A DNA stretch of 64,000 nucleotides, from the NCBI RefSeq assembly GCF_023822005.2, contig NZ_CP098806.1:2666001-2730000 (forward strand), given 5' to 3'. The translations under genes and the position numbers were made by a program. The stretch is from Dyadobacter fanqingshengii (GTDB lineage Bacteria; Bacteroidota; Bacteroidia; Cytophagales; Spirosomataceae). This document shows, in pieces, positions 8,527 through 16,572 of the stretch (its first letter is position 1; every line of letters starts with the position of its first letter). Under the pieces are notes generated by a model. It saw only the letters and a program-made list of their open reading frames with translations. It was not told the origin of the DNA and did no database searches.

Positions 8527-9813
8527 CTAGGTTTTAAGCTTCTTCTTTTTTGCTGCAGGAAACAAAATGTTGTTGAGAATAAGCCTGTAACCCGCCGAAT
8601 TCGGATGCAGGTTCAAGTCCGTAGGCTCCTCACCTACGCGGTGCTGATAATCCTCCGGATCATGACCGCCATAAAAGGTAAAAAAGCCCTTTCCGTGCGT
8701 GCTGTGAATGTAACGCGCCTCTTTCGCCGTTTTGTTTTCAGCTAAAATAATTACCTCAGGCTTGATCAGGCGGTTTTTAAATGCAGTTGTCTGGCCTAAA
8801 AATCCTTTGATAATGGTCTGGTGGTTTTGCGTAAGCATACTCGGCACCGGGTCCCACTTGGCCGAAAACTGGAACAGCGAAAAGAAATCATTGGGCTCCG
8901 TCAAACCGCGCTCTTCGGGCTGGTTATCAATGTCCGAAAATTCCACTTCGTAAGGATAGGAAATCGTTTTGAAGTCTTTGAAAGCGAAGGTGTTCTCGTA
9001 ATTGAGCTTGCCATTCGCGGTCGGGTCCACAGGCGTGCCGTCATACATTGCCTCGACTATATCCAGTCCATCAGCAGCCAGCGTAATGTCGAATGTATCG
9101 GTTGCGTTGCACATGGCGAACATATAACCGCCGCCCGTAACGAACTCAGAAATGCGCTTCGCAACCGCGAGTTTCATTTGCGGCACATTGCCGAACTGGT
9201 ATTTGTTGGCCGTTTCCTCGGCTTCCCGCTTTTGCTCGCGATACCAGGGGAAATCTTTGTATTGATAAAATTTACCGAACTGGCCCGTAAAATCTTCGTG
9301 GTGCAAATGCAGCCAGTCGTATTCTGGCAGCTTATTGTTCAGCACTTCGTCATCATAAATCACATCATAAGGAATCTCAGCGTAAGTAAGCACGAGCGTC
9401 ACCGCATCATCCCACGGAAGCTTTGATTTAGGCGAATAAACAGCGATTTTAGGCGCTTTCTGCAATTTCACAGCATCCATATTCACATCAGGCGCGCTGA
9501 TCTGGCTCAGGATTTGCCCGGCCTGCCCTTCCGAAATCACTTCAAAACTCACGCCGCGCACGGTCATTTCAGATGCAAACTGCTGATTATAGGCGATCAT
9601 AAAGCTACCGCCGCGGTAATTCAGCAACCAATCCATTTCCATTTCAAAGTTTTTCAGGATCCAGTAAGATATCCCATAAGCCTTCAAATGGTTCTTTTGG
9701 CTCTCATCCATCGGGATAAGCAGCCTGTTGGACATACCGTTAATTGATAATGTTAAAAAAATGATAAGCGGGATAAACAAGCGTATCACTGGTTTGATTC
9801 TTTCACGTTTCAT
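8527..9813 (-). CDS. Exported ThuA/GATase1-like protein of unknown function
   Basis: The preferred start is the ATG at 9813 (MKRERIKPVIRLF), giving 428 residues with a signal peptide (LFIPLIIFLTLSINGMS). The in-frame upstream start at 9879 would leave almost no room for a divergent promoter. The middle of the protein (KIAVYSPKSKLPWDDAV, then YDVIYDDEV, LHLHHEDF and FVTGGGYMFAMCNAT) resembles the class I glutamine amidotransferase/ThuA fold. From memory, Cytophagales relatives are often labelled 'asparagine synthetase B', but I see neither an N-terminal catalytic Cys nor an ATP-pyrophosphatase domain, so that label looks wrong. The gene is divergent from a MacB-type permease. Function is unknown. 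Confidence 0.7.
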   Translation of the reverse strand: MKRERIKPVIRLFIPLIIFLTLSINGMSNRLLIPMDESQKNHLKAYGISYWILKNFEMEMDWLLNYRGGSFMIAYNQQFASEMTVRGVSFEVISEGQAGQILSQISAPDVNMDAVKLQKAPKIAVYSPKSKLPWDDAVTLVLTYAEIPYDVIYDDEVLNNKLPEYDWLHLHHEDFTGQFGKFYQYKDFPWYREQKREAEETANKYQFGNVPQMKLAVAKRISEFVTGGGYMFAMCNATDTFDITLAADGLDIVEAMYDGTPVDPTANGKLNYENTFAFKDFKTISYPYEVEFSDIDNQPEERGLTEPNDFFSLFQFSAKWDPVPSMLTQNHQTIIKGFLGQTTAFKNRLIKPEVIILAENKTAKEARYIHSTHGKGFFTFYGGHDPEDYQHRVGEEPTDLNLHPNSAGYRLILNNILFPAAKKKKLKT

Positions 9814-9892
9814 GCGCAGCTTTACAATCAGATTTATTAAATATAAAAAGAAAACGATATAATTCACATTATGGTGCACGAGCTTTAATCAC

Positions 9893-11137
9893 ATGAACAT
9901 CAAGGAAAATATCGACGAAGGCCTTCGCTCCATCCAAAGCAATCTGCTCAGAACTGTGCTCACTGCGCTGATCATTGCGATTGGAATTACCTCCTTAGTC
10001 GGTATCCTGACCGCCATTGAGGGCATACAGAGCTCCGTAAACAGCAGTTTTGCAGATCTCGGCGCCAACACATTCACCGTCAAAAACAAAGAAGACGATG
10101 ATTTCCGTAATGATGGCCGCCGAAGCAAACAATATCCACCCGTAACCTACCGTCAGGCGCTTGCATTTGCCGACAAATTTAAAGCTTCCTACACAGCAAC
10201 TGCCTCACTTTCAGCTGGCATTGGCGGAGCAGTGCAGGTTAATTTTCTTTCCAAAAAAACCAATCCCAATAGCAGCGTCGTTGGTTCGGACGAGCAATAT
10301 TTGGGCATTAATGGCTACAAAATCGATCTTGGGCGTAACCTGGACAAGAATGATATGGAAAATGCGCTGAATGTTGCAGTGATAGGACAAGAAATCGCCA
10401 AAAAACTCTTCGAACGCGTTGATCCGCTGAATAAAGACATTACTTTTATGGGCAGCCGCTACAAAGTGGTTGGCGTGTTACAAAAAAAGGGATCGCTCGG
10501 CGGGCAAAATGACGCAGACCGAATCATCCTCATTCCACTCGAAAATGGCCGCGGACTTGCCGCAAACCGTGCACTGACCTACAACATTACCGCCTCTGCC
10601 CCAAACATTTCAGATGGCGATTTCATCGTTGAAGAAGCCCGGGGGATCATGCGCAGAATTCGCAATGACGCTTTGGGCAAAGAAGATTCCTTCACCATCG
10701 ACCGCGCCGACGCCATTGCAAAGGATTTTGAAGAAGTAACTGGTTATTTGCGCATAGGAGGCTTCGGAATCGGCATTATCACATTATTAGGCGCTTCCAT
10801 CGCACTCATGAACATTATGCTCGTCTCCGTCACCGAACGGACGCGTGAGATCGGCATTCGCAAATCGCTGGGCGCGACACCAAGCGTGATCCGTTTCCAA
10901 TTTCTGATCGAGGCCATTGTGGTTTGCATATTAGGAGGAATCGCCGGCCTGATTTTAGGCATTATCATCGGCAATGTCATTTCCGGCCTGATCAGCTCCG
11001 ACAGCTCATTTGTAGTTCCCTGGATCTGGATGGCTATGGGGATTTTGGTTTGCGTGGTTGTAGGCGTACTTTCAGGAATTTATCCAGCCATCAAAGCCTC
11101 CCGCCTCGATCCGATCGAAGCATTGCGTTATGAATAA
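9893..11137 (+). CDS. Orphan MacB/FtsX-type ABC permease
   Basis: This 414-residue permease has an N-terminal helix (about 20-40, LLRTVLTALIIAIGITSLVG), a periplasmic MacB_PCD domain (about 45-270) and three C-terminal helices. The FtsX-domain signature reads TREIGIRKSLGAT. No ATPase gene is adjacent, so it must borrow one from elsewhere, possibly the ATPase at 4987-5649. It is more similar in plan to single-permease MacB systems than to the two operon permeases. It is transcribed divergently from the GATase-like gene and followed by tRNA-Leu. The role may be lipoprotein or peptide export; the sequence does not specify. Confidence 0.88.
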   Translation: MNIKENIDEGLRSIQSNLLRTVLTALIIAIGITSLVGILTAIEGIQSSVNSSFADLGANTFTVKNKEDDDFRNDGRRSKQYPPVTYRQALAFADKFKASYTATASLSAGIGGAVQVNFLSKKTNPNSSVVGSDEQYLGINGYKIDLGRNLDKNDMENALNVAVIGQEIAKKLFERVDPLNKDITFMGSRYKVVGVLQKKGSLGGQNDADRIILIPLENGRGLAANRALTYNITASAPNISDGDFIVEEARGIMRRIRNDALGKEDSFTIDRADAIAKDFEEVTGYLRIGGFGIGIITLLGASIALMNIMLVSVTERTREIGIRKSLGATPSVIRFQFLIEAIVVCILGGIAGLILGIIIGNVISGLISSDSSFVVPWIWMAMGILVCVVVGVLSGIYPAIKASRLDPIEALRYE

Positions 11138-11252
11138 GGAGGTTATGTTCAGCAAGTCTGTTGCAGCAATTTTTTCCAGCTATTTTTTCAATATTACGCT
11201 TGCTTAATATATTTTTCTACATACTTTTGCACTCCCAACAAGAGAGATCAAT

Positions 11253-11336
11253 GCCCAGATGGCGGAATTGGTAGACGCGTTGGTCTCAAACACCAATGAG
11301 GTTACACTCGTGCCGGTTCGACTCCGGCTCTGGGTA
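11253..11336 (+). tRNA. trnL: tRNA-Leu, anticodon CAA
   Basis: The 84-nt sequence folds into a class II tRNA. The acceptor stem pairs GCCCAGA with TCTGGGT, followed by discriminator A. The D-arm contains the AATTGGTAGACGC pattern. The anticodon stem TTGGT/ACCAA closes the loop CTCAAAC, which gives anticodon CAA (reads UUG). A variable arm follows, and the T-arm is GCCGG-TTCGACT-CCGGC. CCA is not encoded. A strong terminator follows directly. The 3' end and terminator recur near 22.4 kb, which suggests use as an integration site. Confidence 0.95.
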
Positions 11337-11337
11337 C

Positions 11338-11373
11338 AAAAGCCCTTCAACGCAAGTTGAGGGGCTTTTTTTC
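11338..11373 (+). terminator. tRNA-Leu terminator (left copy of the 40-nt direct repeat)
   Basis: A 12-bp stem (AAGCCCTTCAAC with GTTGAGGGGCTT, one T-G pair) and a GCAA loop are followed by seven T. It begins 2 nt after the tRNA. The stretch 11332-11371, from the last tRNA bases through the T-run, recurs at 22420-22459 with one mismatch. Confidence 0.92.
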
Positions 11374-11638
11374 TTTTTGAAGCGCGAAAAATTACAATTA
11401 AACCCAGCTCTTGTGATATTTTCCTGCCATTTTGATTCGACTCCGGTCGCCTCGACCAAACGGAACTTTTTATGCAAATCTTAAAACGAAAATAATATTT
11501 TAACGATCATTAATTTGATTATCAGCCTAATACAACTTACAACCCAAAATACTTTTCCGGTTCGACAGACTATATGCTAACCCACTAGCACAAGCGAAAA
11601 ATTTAGGCGTCGATTTATTAGCCAATCGGCATAAGAGA
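11374..11638. other. Intergenic tail behind tRNA-Leu with a tRNA 3'-like fragment
   Basis: No gene is visible here. Positions 11434-11458 read like a decayed tRNA 3' end, with the T-loop motif TTCGACT, then CCGG, ending in CTCGACCA. The 5' T-stem partner is missing. The remainder is AT-rich and featureless. The fragment fits an accessory insertion next to a tRNA, but on its own it is weak evidence. Confidence 0.4.
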
Positions 11639-14185
11639 TCATCCTGAATTTTTTAATGGCGTTTTCTCATTAAAATAGCTAGCTAAATATTTTCCCGTTT
11701 GACTGTCTGGTTCACCGGCAACAGTTGCTGCCGGACCGCTTATAACGACTTCACCGCCTTCATCTCCGGCACCCGGCCCAACATCGATCACCCAGTCGCT
11801 GTTTGCGACAACGTGCATATCGTGTTCGATGACAATAACCGTATTACCCTGATCAACCAACTTATTGAGCTGGACAAGTAAATTGTCCACATCGGAAGGG
11901 TGCAATCCTGTTGTAGGCTCATCAAGAATATACAACGTGTTGCCATGCTGCGCCCGTTGCAATTCGGTAGCCAGCTTTATGCGCTGCGCCTCACCTCCTG
12001 AAAGCTCGGTAGCCGGTTGCCCAAGACGCAGATAACCCAGACCAACCTGACGAACGACATCCAGCGCCCGGTTGATCTGAGGTTCAGAGTCAAAAAAGTC
12101 AAATGCCTCATCCACAGTCATGCCAAGCACCTGGGCAATGTTTTTGTCATGGTATGTAATTTCCAGCGTCTTCTCATTGTAACGACTTCCATGGCAAGCC
12201 GGACAAGGCGTATACACACTGGGAAGAAATAAGAGCTCGACCATTACAAAGCCTTCACCTTCGCAATTCGGACAACGTCCTTTTGCGACGTTAAAAGAAA
12301 AACGGCCCGCATCGTATTTGCGACTCTTTGCCATTTTTGTATTTGCAAACAATTTACGGACATGATCAAAAAGACCCGTGTAAGTTGCCAGGTTTGACCG
12401 TGGCGTACGTCCGATGGGCTTCTGATCTACTGGTATTAACCTCCGAATCTGACTTATGCCATCCGAAATGTACCCGGTCGTTGTTTTTCGGACTTCTGCC
12501 TGAAGAAGATTATCTTCCTGATCTTCTATGCCTGGTATCTGCTGTCCCAATTTCTCCAAAACAAGCTCTACAAGTGCCTGACTTATAAGACTACTTTTGC
12601 CCGAGCCCGATACGCCGGTGACACTGGTTAATACGCCTAATGGAAAATCGACATCGACATGCTTTAAATTATTTCGGCTTACGTCCCTTAGCCGCAGCCA
12701 CCCTTTTGCCTCTCTGGCAGTTCTTTGACTTTGATTTACATTGAACAAATATCGCCTTGTAACGGACTTGTGAATCTTTTCCAATCCCTGTAACGGACCA
12801 CTGTAAAGTATTTCACCTCCCTTTTCGCCCGCACCCGGCCCTACATCAACGATCCAGTCCGCATGGCGTATGATTTCGACCTCGTGTTCGACAACAAAAA
12901 GCGAGTTTCCAGCTGCTTTTAACCGGTCTAACGCCCGGAGTAATGACTGTGTGTCGGCAGGATGAAGACCTGCGGATGGCTCGTCGAGTACGTAGACGAC
13001 GCCGAAAAGATTGGAGTGTATCTGCGTCCCCAGCCGCAGGCGTTGCAATTCTCCCGGCGAAAGTGTCGGAGTGCTTCTTTCGAGGGTCAGATACCCAAGC
13101 CCCAGATCGATCAGTACATCCAGGCGGGATAAAAGATCCTGACCGATGCGTTCAAGAACCAATGTTTTTTCGGGGTGTTTCTGGTCTGGGTCGGTATTTT
13201 TAGCTTTTACGGATGAAGATATTATTTCACGTAAACTTTTGATATTGAGCTGATAAAATTCCGCAATATCCATTCCGGCAAATTTCACAGACAAAGGCTC
13301 AGGACGCAGGCGCTTTCCGTGACAGACGGGACATGGCGCGCTCAACATAAATTTGGATACGCGCTTTTTCATCGCCTGGCTCTGTGAATTGGCGAACGTT
13401 TGCATCACATACCGTTTGACGCCGGTAAATGTACCCATATAACTAGGTTCCATTTTTCGCGCCAGGGCTTGTTGAACCTGTGCCGCATTGAGTCCGGAAT
13501 AAACCGGAACAACCGGCTGCTCCTCTGTAAACAAGATCCAATCCCTGTCTTTTTTTGGCAGATCACGCCAGGGGATGTCCACATTGTAACCCAGCGTCAT
13601 CAATATTTCCCGCAGGTTCTGCCCCTGCCAGGCGGTGGGCCACGCTGCAATGGCTTTTTCCCTGATCGAAAGGGAATCATCGGGAACCATCGAACGCTCT
13701 GTTACTTCATACACAACGCCCAGGCCGTGACATTCCGGACAGGCGCCTTCCGGGGTGTTGGGTGAAAACGACTCTGCGTATACGATCGACTGGCCGGCCG
13801 GATAGTCACCCGCCCTCGAATACAGCATCCTGATCAGGTTTGAAATCGTTGTGACGCTGCCCACCGAGGAACGTGTGCTCGTCCCTCCCCGCTGCTGCTG
13901 CAAAGCGATAGCCGGCGGAAGCCCCTCAATACTATCGACCTGAGGAATGGACATCTGATTAAAAAGTCGCCTGGCGTACGGAGAGACCGACTCCAGATAT
14001 CGACGCTGCGCTTCGGCATACAATGTCCCGAAAGCAAGGGAGGATTTGCCCGAACCCGAGACACCGGTAAATACGACCAGTGCGCCTCTGGGAATTTCCA
14101 GATCCACATTCTTAAGATTATTCTCTTTGGCTCCCCGTACTTTGACAAAATCTGAAGCAGGCGGCGATGGTGATTCTTTTGACAT
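11639..14185 (-). CDS. uvrA: Class II UvrA-type excinuclease ATPase
   Basis: I use the ATG at 14185 (MSKESPSPPASDF), which gives 848 residues; the longer in-frame version adds 36 residues with no family similarity. Two ABC modules are present. Module 1 has Walker A GVSGSGKSS, signature LSPGELQR and Walker B YVLDEPSAGLHP. Module 2 has GVSGSGKSSL, signature LSGGEAQR and YILDEPTTGLHP. Zinc-binding Cys pairs occur in CPECHG, CPVCHG, CPNCEG and CPACHG. At about 850 residues it is shorter than canonical UvrA (about 940), as in class II UvrAs such as DrrC-like proteins. Those lack the UvrB-binding insertion and are linked to resistance to DNA-intercalating drugs. It is the first gene of the tRNA-flanked accessory stretch. 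Confidence 0.9.
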   Translation of the reverse strand: MSKESPSPPASDFVKVRGAKENNLKNVDLEIPRGALVVFTGVSGSGKSSLAFGTLYAEAQRRYLESVSPYARRLFNQMSIPQVDSIEGLPPAIALQQQRGGTSTRSSVGSVTTISNLIRMLYSRAGDYPAGQSIVYAESFSPNTPEGACPECHGLGVVYEVTERSMVPDDSLSIREKAIAAWPTAWQGQNLREILMTLGYNVDIPWRDLPKKDRDWILFTEEQPVVPVYSGLNAAQVQQALARKMEPSYMGTFTGVKRYVMQTFANSQSQAMKKRVSKFMLSAPCPVCHGKRLRPEPLSVKFAGMDIAEFYQLNIKSLREIISSSVKAKNTDPDQKHPEKTLVLERIGQDLLSRLDVLIDLGLGYLTLERSTPTLSPGELQRLRLGTQIHSNLFGVVYVLDEPSAGLHPADTQSLLRALDRLKAAGNSLFVVEHEVEIIRHADWIVDVGPGAGEKGGEILYSGPLQGLEKIHKSVTRRYLFNVNQSQRTAREAKGWLRLRDVSRNNLKHVDVDFPLGVLTSVTGVSGSGKSSLISQALVELVLEKLGQQIPGIEDQEDNLLQAEVRKTTTGYISDGISQIRRLIPVDQKPIGRTPRSNLATYTGLFDHVRKLFANTKMAKSRKYDAGRFSFNVAKGRCPNCEGEGFVMVELLFLPSVYTPCPACHGSRYNEKTLEITYHDKNIAQVLGMTVDEAFDFFDSEPQINRALDVVRQVGLGYLRLGQPATELSGGEAQRIKLATELQRAQHGNTLYILDEPTTGLHPSDVDNLLVQLNKLVDQGNTVIVIEHDMHVVANSDWVIDVGPGAGDEGGEVVISGPAATVAGEPDSQTGKYLASYFNEKTPLKNSG

Positions 14186-14441
14186 GAGATCTGGGGTAAA
14201 TTCTACCGTATGCAATAATCGCAGCGCTATGTTAACACTTTTTTCGGAAGTCCCTGTTGAGCAAATTTCGTACCTGATCTGATTCCTGCCCAATCGATTC
14301 TTAAATTAATTAATGTTGTGCATACATTGGATGACAGGAAAGCCCCTTAACTCCCCCGAAAACATTCGTTCAATTGGAAGATTGTTTTCACCGAAGAAAC
14401 GCCTTTATGACTAATTTGTGGCCCTTAATTAAAATTCATAA

Positions 14442-14855
14442 ATGAACTGGATCACGCTAGAAAGACCCAAGATTGACAGGCTAGCCTGCCCGCGGCTCAT
14501 TAAGCGGTTTATTGATCGGGACGCTACGATTACTTTTGTGCCCGAAGATCAGGTCATTGAACTGGCACAAAGTTCAGGCGCTACCCCTTTTGATGTGCCT
14601 GGTGTCGAATACACCCATTATGAAGATTGATGCACTTTCGATTATTTCATCACAAAACACAAGCTTACAGATCCGGCACTGCTGGCCATGGCTCCGATCG
14701 TGCGCGGTGCCGACACCGATGACCATTTACTGGCTCCACAATCTGCCGGACTTTGGGCCATATCCGCGGGCTGTCTTTCAATTTTGATGATGATCAGCAA
14801 CTTCTAGATCAGGGGATAATTATTTACGATGCTTTGTACAGCTGGGCAAAACATC
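14442..14855 (+). pseudogene. chrB: Broken chromate-resistance regulator/protein ChrB (C-terminal domain type)
   Basis: The first frame (ERPKIDRLACPRLIKRFID, then TPFDVPGVEYTH) matches the ChrB C-terminal family. An in-frame TGA at 14628-14630 interrupts it. The family sequence continues in the same frame (CTFDYF, PALLAMAPIVRGADTDD, LAPQSAGLWAISAG). It then needs a one-base shift near 14768 to continue as GLSFNFDDDQQLLDQG and YDALYSWAKHL. Two independent lesions make this a pseudogene. It is followed without a boundary by an AraC-family remnant. Related proteins act in chromate resistance, as regulator or accessory to the ChrA transporter. Confidence 0.85.
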
Positions 14856-14869
14856 TTCAATCAGTCAAG

Positions 14870-15278
14870 CATACACAAAGCCCGACCAAGCAGCTTTTAC
14901 TGGCTGTCCTGCATGCTTACATGAACCCTGATAATAAGCGCAAGCCGCCGGTGTGGGTAAAGGAATTAAATTCAATGATTCAGGATCAGATCGATATGAA
15001 CCTGGCTTTAAGCCTGACCGAGCTGGCCGAAAGCGTGGATGTAAATCCCGCTTATGTATCGCGCACATTCGCCCGTTATTTTGATGACCTATCGTTTGGT
15101 GAATACATCCGGAAACTCAGGATCGACAAAGCCATACAGTTACTTGAAGCGACGGATTACACTTTAACGGAGATCGCCTTACCTGACCGGCTTTTCGGAC
15201 CAAAGGCATTTTACCCTTATTTTCAAAAAACAGATCGGCCAAACTCCCTGGGAATACAAAAAAACCGGCAAAAGGTAA
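14870..15278 (+). pseudogene. AraC-family regulator remnant (C-terminal HTH part)
   Basis: The reading frame entered from the chrB remnant carries a typical AraC C-terminal region: SLTELAESVDVNPAYVSRTF, then GEYIRKLRIDKAIQLLE and TDYTLTEIA. Near 15179 one extra base shifts the frame. Beyond it the correct end is readable in another frame (GFSDQRHF, FKKQIGQTPWEYK) and stops at 15276-15278. The N-terminal sensory domain is absent, so only the DNA-binding half survives, fused to the chrB fragment by a deletion. It is unlikely to be functional. Confidence 0.82.
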
Positions 15279-15356
15279 AATACGTACCAGTAAATAAAAA
15301 TCATTCTATTTAGGCGAGTAGAGACGCAGTAATCTTGACCTGTCAAAAATTACTGT

Positions 15357-15680
15357 ATGAAGCTGAAAATATTCACCACACGTTACAAAGCCACTTTTCG
15401 TGGCACGATGGCCCGGGGCACGATTGCCCTGTTGCTATCCGGCATTGCATCCATAAGCGTCTCGTTTGCCCAAACTGTTGCCACGCCGCCGCCGACATTT
15501 CCCCGAATGGTTGGTTATCAGGGTATTCTGCATCCAATTGTGACATTGGATAAAGACCATGTAGAAACCAATTTCAGCGATTATTATGTGGTTGGTTTTC
15601 CAATTGGACTTAATCTCTGGAAGACAAAACAAGTCTGATTTTCCGTTGAAATGGTTCCTGTTGTCCGTGCGCAAAATGGC
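15357..15680 (+). pseudogene. Secreted small protein gene, interrupted by an in-frame stop and truncated
   Basis: A signal peptide (TIALLLSGIASISVSFAQ) is followed by FPRMVGYQGILHPIVTL and YYVVGFPIGLNLWK. An in-frame TGA at 15636-15638 interrupts the frame. The same frame then continues with plausible family sequence (FSVEMVPVVRAQNGT) until about 15680, where similarity changes abruptly to a ChrA-like stretch in a different frame. I recall related uncharacterised beta-rich exported proteins in Bacteroidota but can give no function. The gene is broken by a nonsense codon and a deletion junction. Confidence 0.65.
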
Positions 15681-15684
15681 ACCG

Positions 15685-15789
15685 CTGTCACAATTAGCAC
15701 CGGGCCCGCTCGCGGCACAGCTGGCCATCTATTTGGGGTATGTACATTATGGTCTGCTGGGGGCAACATTGGTTGGAGTGGCATTTGAA
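15685..15789 (+). pseudogene. chrA: Fragment of chromate transporter ChrA
   Basis: About 34 codons read LSQLAPGPLAAQLAIYLGY, then VHYGLLGATLVGVAF. This is the highly conserved N-terminal transmembrane region of CHR-family chromate/sulfate antiporters. Nothing of ChrA is visible before or after; the frame then runs into unrelated sequence. Together with the chrB remnant about 1 kb upstream it shows that a chromate-resistance locus once existed here and has been lost. Confidence 0.78.
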
Positions 15790-15883
15790 AAAGCTGCGTG
15801 CGCTGAAAATCAAAAAGAGTGAAATTCACCTGCATAAGGTAGAAGCATTACAGAAGTTGCTCAACACTTCGAAGATCCTGTAA
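15785..15883 (+). pseudogene. C-terminal fragment of an unidentified gene
   Basis: After the ChrA fragment another frame reads LKKLRALKIKKSEI and HLHKVEALQKLLNTSKIL, then a stop at 15881. The helical, Lys/Leu-rich character looks like the tail of a real protein rather than noise, but I do not recognise it and there is no start. It is the last piece of the fragment mosaic. Confidence 0.35.
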
Positions 15884-16301
15884 CTAGATTCGGTAACACA
15901 AAACTGTACTGTCAACAAGCCGATTTCATAATGGAAGTTATCAGGCCTATTAATAACGCTTCCTCGCTTGAAATTAACAATTCCTACTTTGGCAGATCGA
16001 TAAATTTTGGTACATGTGAATCACCTAACCCAAGGGTCTGCTATCATGCCATCAGTTGCTTCGACTCAGTATGGGGAATTTCGTCTACCTATCAGAAATT
16101 GGATTGATTAGCAATATCCTCATAATCAATTATTTACTAAATAAAGAAATGGCGTGCCAATATCAAATGGCCTGGAACGTAATTTAAGTAGCGCCCGGCC
16201 TCAGCTTTAATTATTGCACCAATTACTGAAACAGTACGAACCCTGTTTCGGTGCAAGGCCAGTCAACAATTGCACTTCCGATCTACATAAGTCAAACACG
16301 A
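15884..16301. other. Gene-free stretch with an interrupted inverted repeat
   Basis: No supported gene is present; only short frames of 60 codons or fewer occur. At 16214-16256 two nested arms pair: TTGCACC with GGTGCAA, and GAAACAG with CTGTTTC, with a 7-nt bulge on the left side only. There is no T-run, so it is not a classic terminator. It could be an old mobile-element end or an RNA structure. Confidence 0.4.
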
Positions 16302-16510
16302 TGGCAACGATTAAAATCACATCATCTGAATTCATCGATCGCGGGGTGATCAAAACGCATCCTACGGGTTCATCTTACATCTATTTGAGCTTTACCAAGC
16401 GGATCGCATTTGCTGCGGCGTGTCTGGTGCCGATGTATTCCGGTCTTCGAAAGTTTTCGATGCCTGCCCTGCTCGTTGGAGCTTCTGCCTTACTCGAAAG
16501 AGGCCCTTGA
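16302..16510 (+). CDS. Possible small hypothetical protein or gene remnant
   Basis: A 69-codon frame starts with MATIKITSSEFIDRG and contains a hydrophobic stretch (RIAFAAACLVPMYSGL, then MPALLVGASALLERG) that could form two short membrane helices. It overlaps only the untranslated leader of the next gene. I do not recognise a family. Since it borders a run of gene fragments it may itself be a remnant. Support is limited to frame length and membrane-like composition. Confidence 0.3.
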
Positions 16511-16572
16511 TCGAACGGCCCATGAGCCTTTTTAGCTTCCAAAAACAATTCATTCACTTAATCGAAAGTATC

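Noticed and set aside
8821..9426. Open frame of 201 codons on the plus strand
   Set aside because: It lies entirely antisense to the GATase-like gene, has no family motifs, and mirrors its codon pattern.
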